From: CBDTTW01 sp965363675
GTDB lineage: Bacteria; Bacteroidota; Rhodothermia; Rhodothermales; DASSAV01
DNA length: 34,025 nucleotides
Direction: 5' to 3'
Assembly: GCA_965363675.1 (NCBI GenBank)
Contig: CBDTTW010000010.1
Span: 1 to 34,025, forward strand
The notes below the pieces were generated by a model. The model did not search any database and was not told the origin of the DNA. It saw nothing but the letters and a program-made list of their open reading frames with translations. How positions within the stretch are numbered: position 1 is the first letter of the stretch; each line of letters starts with the position of its first letter. Made by a program: the position numbers and the translations under genes. Below are positions 30,892 through 34,025 of the stretch, piece after piece.

Positions 30892-31290
30892 CTAGCCCAG
30901 CGCCGCCGCGCCTGCCCCGCCTTTCGACTCGACGTGCTCGATGATGGCCGTGATCAGATCGCCGGCGCTTTTCGAGACGAAGCCGTCCGCCCCCGCCTCC
31001 AGCGCCCTGGCTTCGAGCGAGTCGTCCATCGTCATCAGCACGAACGGAATGGCCGCCGTGCCTGCATCGCCGCGCAAACGCCCGAGCACTTGCAGACCGT
31101 TGAGCCCTTCCATGTAATAGTCGCACAGGATGAGGTCGGGGCGCTCGGTGCGCGCCAGGTCGAGGCCCGTCGCCGGGTCCGGCGCGCCGATGAAGCTCAC
31201 GCCCATGGTCTCCAGCACCTGCTCCAGCGCCCCGAGCACCGACTCGTGGTCGTCGATCACCAACACCCGCTTTTCTCTGCGATCTTCCAT
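30892..31290 (-). CDS. Stand-alone CheY-like receiver protein
   Basis: A 132-residue single-domain response regulator. It has the acidic pair in VLVIDDHE, the phospho-acceptor Asp in LILCDYYMEG (about residue 53), the conserved Thr/Asp site region in VLMTMDDS and the Lys in GFVSKSA. No output domain is present, so it acts by protein contact or as a phosphate carrier. The last residues are Gly/Ala-rich. It is convergent with the LytTR gene, with 11 bp between stops, and is not in the kinase operon. It could accept phosphate from the 7-PAS hybrid kinase or another kinase; not determinable here. Confidence 0.92.
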   Translation of the reverse strand: MEDRREKRVLVIDDHESVLGALEQVLETMGVSFIGAPDPATGLDLARTERPDLILCDYYMEGLNGLQVLGRLRGDAGTAAIPFVLMTMDDSLEARALEAGADGFVSKSAGDLITAIIEHVESKGGAGAAALG

Positions 31291-31440
31291 GCTTGCGCTC
31301 CTTGACGCCAGGCGAACCTATACTCCCTGTAAACAACTACATAACGCGGGGAGCGAACGTTTTCTTATGCGCTTTTCCGCAACGTTGCACTCCCGAAACG
31401 TCCGAATAAGCAAAAATGGTCACCCAATAGCAAGCCGCGA

Positions 31441-31467
31441 GCCCCTGCAAAGGGCTTCCGCAGGGGC
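31441..31467. terminator. Secondary hairpin in the glmS/receiver intergenic region
   Basis: An 8-bp perfect stem (31441-31448 with 31460-31467, GCCCCTGC against its complement) with an 11-nt loop. It lies beyond the main glmS terminator on the minus strand and may back it up. Confidence 0.4.
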
Positions 31468-31506
31468 CCCAAACCGGAAAATACCCGGGAGCGGCGGCCC
31501 GGCGTA

Positions 31507-31553
31507 AAACGGGGCGCGGCCGGACCGCCCGTTCAGGCAGCCCGGCCGCGCCC
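31507..31553 (-). terminator. Intrinsic terminator of glmS
   Basis: A perfect 12-bp stem (31512-31523 with 31542-31553, GGGCGCGGCCGG against its complement) with an 18-nt loop is followed on the minus strand by GTTTTA (complement of 31505-31510). It starts 19 bp past the glmS stop codon. Confidence 0.8.
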
Positions 31554-31571
31554 GGCCCAGGCCCTGCCGGA

Positions 31572-33410
31572 TTACTCGACCGTGACGCTCTTGGCAAGGT
31601 TGCGCGGCTGGTCTACGTCGCAGCCGCGCATGGTGGCGATGTGGTACGAGAGGAGCTGCAACGGGACCACCGAGAGCAGCGGCACGAACACGTCCTCGGT
31701 GCGCGGAATCCGTACGACGTACTCGCACAACCGGTCGAGCGTCTCGTCCTCGCCGTCGGTGACGGCGATGACCGAGCCGTGCCGGGCGGCCACCTCCTCG
31801 ATGTTCGAGAGCACCTTTTCGTACGTGCTGTCGCGCGTCGCCAGAAACACGACCGGCATGAAGCGGTCGATCAGGGCAATCGGGCCGTGCTTCATCTCGG
31901 CGGCGGGGTACCCTTCGGCGTGGATGTACGAGATTTCCTTGAGCTTGAGCGCGCCTTCGAGGGCCACCGGGAAGTTGTAGCCGCGCCCGAGGTAGAGGAA
32001 GTTGGAGGCGTAGCGGAACACCTTCGCCATGTCCCGGAGCAGGGCGTCCTGTTCGAGCACCTGCCGCACCTTGGCGGGGGCCTCCGAGAGCGCCTGGAGG
32101 TAGTGCGCCATTTCGGCGTCGCTGATGGTGCGCTTCTCGGCCAGCTTGAGCGCCAGCATCGTCAACACGGCCACCTGCGCCGTAAACGCCTTCGTGGAGG
32201 CCACGCCGATTTCCGGCCCCGCGTGCAGGTACACGCCGGCGTCGGTCTCGCGGGCAATCGTCGAGCCGACGGCGTTGCAGATGCCCAGCACGAGCACGCC
32301 CTGGCGCTTGGCCTCGCGGACGGCGGCGAGCGTGTCGGCCGTCTCCCCGCTCTGCGAGATCACGATGACCACGTCCTCTTCGGGGCGCAGGATCGGGCTG
32401 CGGTAGCGGAACTCGCTGGCGTACTCGACCTCGACGGGGATGCGCGCCAGGTCCTCGATCAGGTACTCGCCCACCAGCCCGGCGTGCCACGAGGTGCCGC
32501 AAGCGGCGATGATGATGCGCCGGGCGCTGCGCAGCCGGTCGAGCACGTCGATGAGGCCGCCGAGCTGGATGCAGTTCTCCTCCAGGCGGATGCGGCCGCG
32601 CATGCAGTTCTCCAGCGACTCGGGCTGCTCGAAAATCTCCTTGAGCATGAAATGCTCGAAGCCGCCTTTCTCAATTTCCTCCAGGTCCCATTCGAGCTGG
32701 TGGACTTCCTTTTCGAGGCGCACGTTGCCGGTGCTTTTCACCTCGAAGCCTCCCCGCGTAATCACGACCAGCTCGCCCTCGTGCAGGTACACTACCTGGC
32801 GCGTATGCTCGACGATGGCGGCGGCGTCCGAGCCGAGGTAGTATTCGCCTTCGCCCACGCCGAGGATGAGCGGGCTGCCGTTGCGCGCCGCGATGAGCAG
32901 ATCCGGGTCGGCGGCGGAGACGATGGCGATGCCGTAGGTGCCTTCAACCTGCGTGAGGGCCTGCTGCACCGCCTCGACGAGCGGCAGGCCGGTGCGGGCG
33001 CGCACGTCGTCGATCAGGTGCACGAGCGCCTCGGTGTCGGTCTCGCTCTGAAAGACGACGCCCTTGCGCGTGAGCTGCTCGCGGATGGCGGCGTAGTTCT
33101 CGATGATGCCGTTGTGCACGAGCGCGAAGTCACCGGCGGTGTTGCAGTGCGGGTGCGCGTTCTTGTCGCTCGGGAAGCCGTGCGTGGCCCAGCGCGTATG
33201 CCCGATGCCGAGCGTGCCGGCGATGGGGTTGCGCTCGATGTCGCCGGCAAGCTCCTTGACCTTCCCCTTTTGCTTGCGCACGGTAAGCTTGTCGCCGCTC
33301 ACGAGGGCGACGCCCGCCGAGTCGTAGCCCCGGTACTCCAGGCGCTGAAGGCCGTTCATCAAAATGGCATCGGCCTGCCGATGCCCGATATACCCAACGA
33401 TTCCACACAT
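31572..33410 (-). CDS. glmS: Glutamine-fructose-6-phosphate aminotransferase (isomerizing)
   Basis: A 612-residue cytoplasmic enzyme making glucosamine-6-phosphate from fructose-6-phosphate and glutamine, the first step towards UDP-GlcNAc for peptidoglycan. The ATG at 33410 is fixed by the chemistry: it puts Cys2 (MCGIVGYIG) at the N-terminus as the glutaminase nucleophile; the 12 codons upstream are spurious. The Ntn glutaminase domain (about 2-220) shows LQRLEYRGYDSAGVAL and HTRWATHG. Two SIS sugar-isomerase domains follow, with ACGTSWHAGLV, ISQSGETADTLAA and GRGYNFPVALEGALKLKEISYIHAEG. The C-terminus PRNLAKSVTVE is canonical. No glmS-ribozyme-like leader is seen upstream. The DAHP synthase gene ends 131 bp upstream on the same strand. 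Confidence 0.98.
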   Translation of the reverse strand: MCGIVGYIGHRQADAILMNGLQRLEYRGYDSAGVALVSGDKLTVRKQKGKVKELAGDIERNPIAGTLGIGHTRWATHGFPSDKNAHPHCNTAGDFALVHNGIIENYAAIREQLTRKGVVFQSETDTEALVHLIDDVRARTGLPLVEAVQQALTQVEGTYGIAIVSAADPDLLIAARNGSPLILGVGEGEYYLGSDAAAIVEHTRQVVYLHEGELVVITRGGFEVKSTGNVRLEKEVHQLEWDLEEIEKGGFEHFMLKEIFEQPESLENCMRGRIRLEENCIQLGGLIDVLDRLRSARRIIIAACGTSWHAGLVGEYLIEDLARIPVEVEYASEFRYRSPILRPEEDVVIVISQSGETADTLAAVREAKRQGVLVLGICNAVGSTIARETDAGVYLHAGPEIGVASTKAFTAQVAVLTMLALKLAEKRTISDAEMAHYLQALSEAPAKVRQVLEQDALLRDMAKVFRYASNFLYLGRGYNFPVALEGALKLKEISYIHAEGYPAAEMKHGPIALIDRFMPVVFLATRDSTYEKVLSNIEEVAARHGSVIAVTDGEDETLDRLCEYVVRIPRTEDVFVPLLSVVPLQLLSYHIATMRGCDVDQPRNLAKSVTVE

Positions 33411-33541
33411 GTATCGATTCCTCTCAAGGCGCAGTGCACGGTTCACCGGTCCGCCCCTGCCCGAGGCGGCGGCTGCGATGGCCTATAATAGCGACGGCCG
33501 GCCGCCGGAAACGCAACCTTTGGCCTACGATTCGGCGGCGC

Positions 33542-34025
33542 TCAGTCGGGGGCGGCAAAGCCGGCATCGACAGGCTGCGGCGGGGCGACGGTGCGGCCGA
33601 TGGCCTCGGCGATGAGGCGCACCTGGCGCATCAGGTCGGTGAACTGGTCGAAGAAGAGCGACTGCGGGCCGTCGCTGCGGGCCTGCTCGGGGTCGGGGTG
33701 GATCTCGACCATGAGGCCGTCGGCGCCGGCGGCGACGGCGGCGCGGGCCATCGGCGTCACCTTGTTGCGGATGCCGGTGCCGTGGCTCGGATCGACAAAG
33801 ATCGGCAGGTGGCTGCGCGACTGCACGACGGTCGCCGATGATCGGCAGATGCGAGAGTTTCTTCACGACCGGGATCGCCGAGATGTCCAGTGTGTTGCGC
33901 GTGTACGTCTCGAACGTCCGGATGCCGCGCTCGCACAGGATGACGCCCGCGTTGCCCTGCGACATAATGTACTCGGCGCTCATCAGCCATTCCTCGATGG
34001 TGGCCGAGAGGCCGCGCTTGAGGAA
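33542..34025 (-). pseudogene. aroF: DAHP synthase (3-deoxy-7-phosphoheptulonate synthase), partial and frameshifted
   Basis: The gene enters from the window edge (5' part missing) on the minus strand. It encodes the shikimate-pathway entry enzyme joining PEP and erythrose-4-phosphate. The first frame shows SATIEEW, then a segment with ILCERGIRTFETYTRNTLDI (about 33895-33955), all typical of the type I beta class. The second frame, shifted, shows SHLPIFVDPSHGTGIRNKVT, AGADGLMVEIHPDP and DGPQSLFFDQF, ending at 33542. The two frames meet at an imperfect tandem duplication: 33840-33881 (42 bp, PVVKKLSHLPI) and 33800-33838 (39 bp, TVVQSRSHLPI), which share GATCGGCAG ends exactly 40 bp apart. A 40-bp excess breaks the frame. 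Either a real lesion, or a chimeric join or assembly error of two homologous segments. Confidence 0.88.
33800..33881. repeat. Imperfect tandem duplication inside the DAHP synthase gene
   Basis: Copies at 33800-33838 (39 bp) and 33840-33881 (42 bp) differ by one 3-bp gap and agree at roughly three quarters of positions, with one extra base between them. Both encode versions of the same protein segment ending in SHLPI. The divergence is too high for a fresh slippage event. Confidence 0.75.

Noticed and set aside
33411..33541. Possible glmS ribozyme or riboswitch upstream of glmS
   Set aside because: The 131-bp gap shows no conserved ribozyme core or strong folded elements, and the ribozyme is mostly known from Gram-positive bacteria.
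1..34025. CRISPR arrays, insertion sequences, integrase or phage genes
   Set aside because: No regularly spaced direct repeats, transposase or integrase motifs, or tRNA-end duplications were seen. The gene content looks like ordinary chromosome plus a sugar-use cluster.

Overview
The window is a GC-rich chromosomal segment, tightly packed with genes and using both strands. It most likely comes from an aerobic, plant-glycan-degrading member of the Rhodothermota/Bacteroidota assemblage (Rhodothermales-like). This placement is an inference from family content: a TonB-dependent receptor with an N-terminal carboxypeptidase-regulatory-like domain, a Cys-rich PSP1/RicT protein directly behind holB, LytS/LytTR signalling, a 7-PAS hybrid kinase, and secreted GH3, GH31 and GH51 enzymes. 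Few genes show a strong Shine-Dalgarno sequence. No 16S gene or other decisive phylogenetic marker is present.

Layout. 3-710: C-terminal half of a GltS glutamate symporter. 827-4865: a GH3 beta-glucosidase lipoprotein and a secreted M13 metallopeptidase, both on the minus strand. 4978-9547: a THUMP RNA methyltransferase, an elongator-type tRNA-Met (minus strand, with its own promoter and terminator), then holB, a ricT-like PSP1 gene and an RMDN-like TPR protein. 9566-17634: a minus-strand block reading, in transcription order, GH31 glycosidase, tandem class II aldolase, LacI regulator, DMT-type sugar permease, ribokinase, secreted ADP-ribosylglycohydrolase-family protein. A perfect 22-bp LacI/PurR-type palindrome sits just before the permease. 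17900-19947: small membrane proteins, a ribbon-helix-helix-like protein and a DUF2721 protein, separated by strong hairpin terminators. 19959-23702: the 7-PAS hybrid histidine kinase. 23898-25789: GH51 arabinofuranosidase and a small unknown protein. 25887-28406: TonB-dependent outer-membrane protein. 28881-31290: a LytS/LytTR two-component pair and a stand-alone receiver. 31572-34025: glmS and a 5'-truncated, frameshifted DAHP synthase.

How it fits together. GH3, GH31 and GH51 point to breakdown of plant polysaccharides. The permease-rbsK-ARH unit under a LacI-type operator reads best as a ribosyl-compound scavenging module: periplasmic release of ribose, uptake, then phosphorylation. The most notable points are this module and its operator, the aldolase whose second half has lost all three zinc histidines, the bacterial RMDN-like protein, and two disrupted reading frames (rbsK C-terminus; DAHP synthase with an imperfect 42/39-bp duplication). 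The two disruptions may be real lesions or assembly errors; the sequence alone cannot decide.
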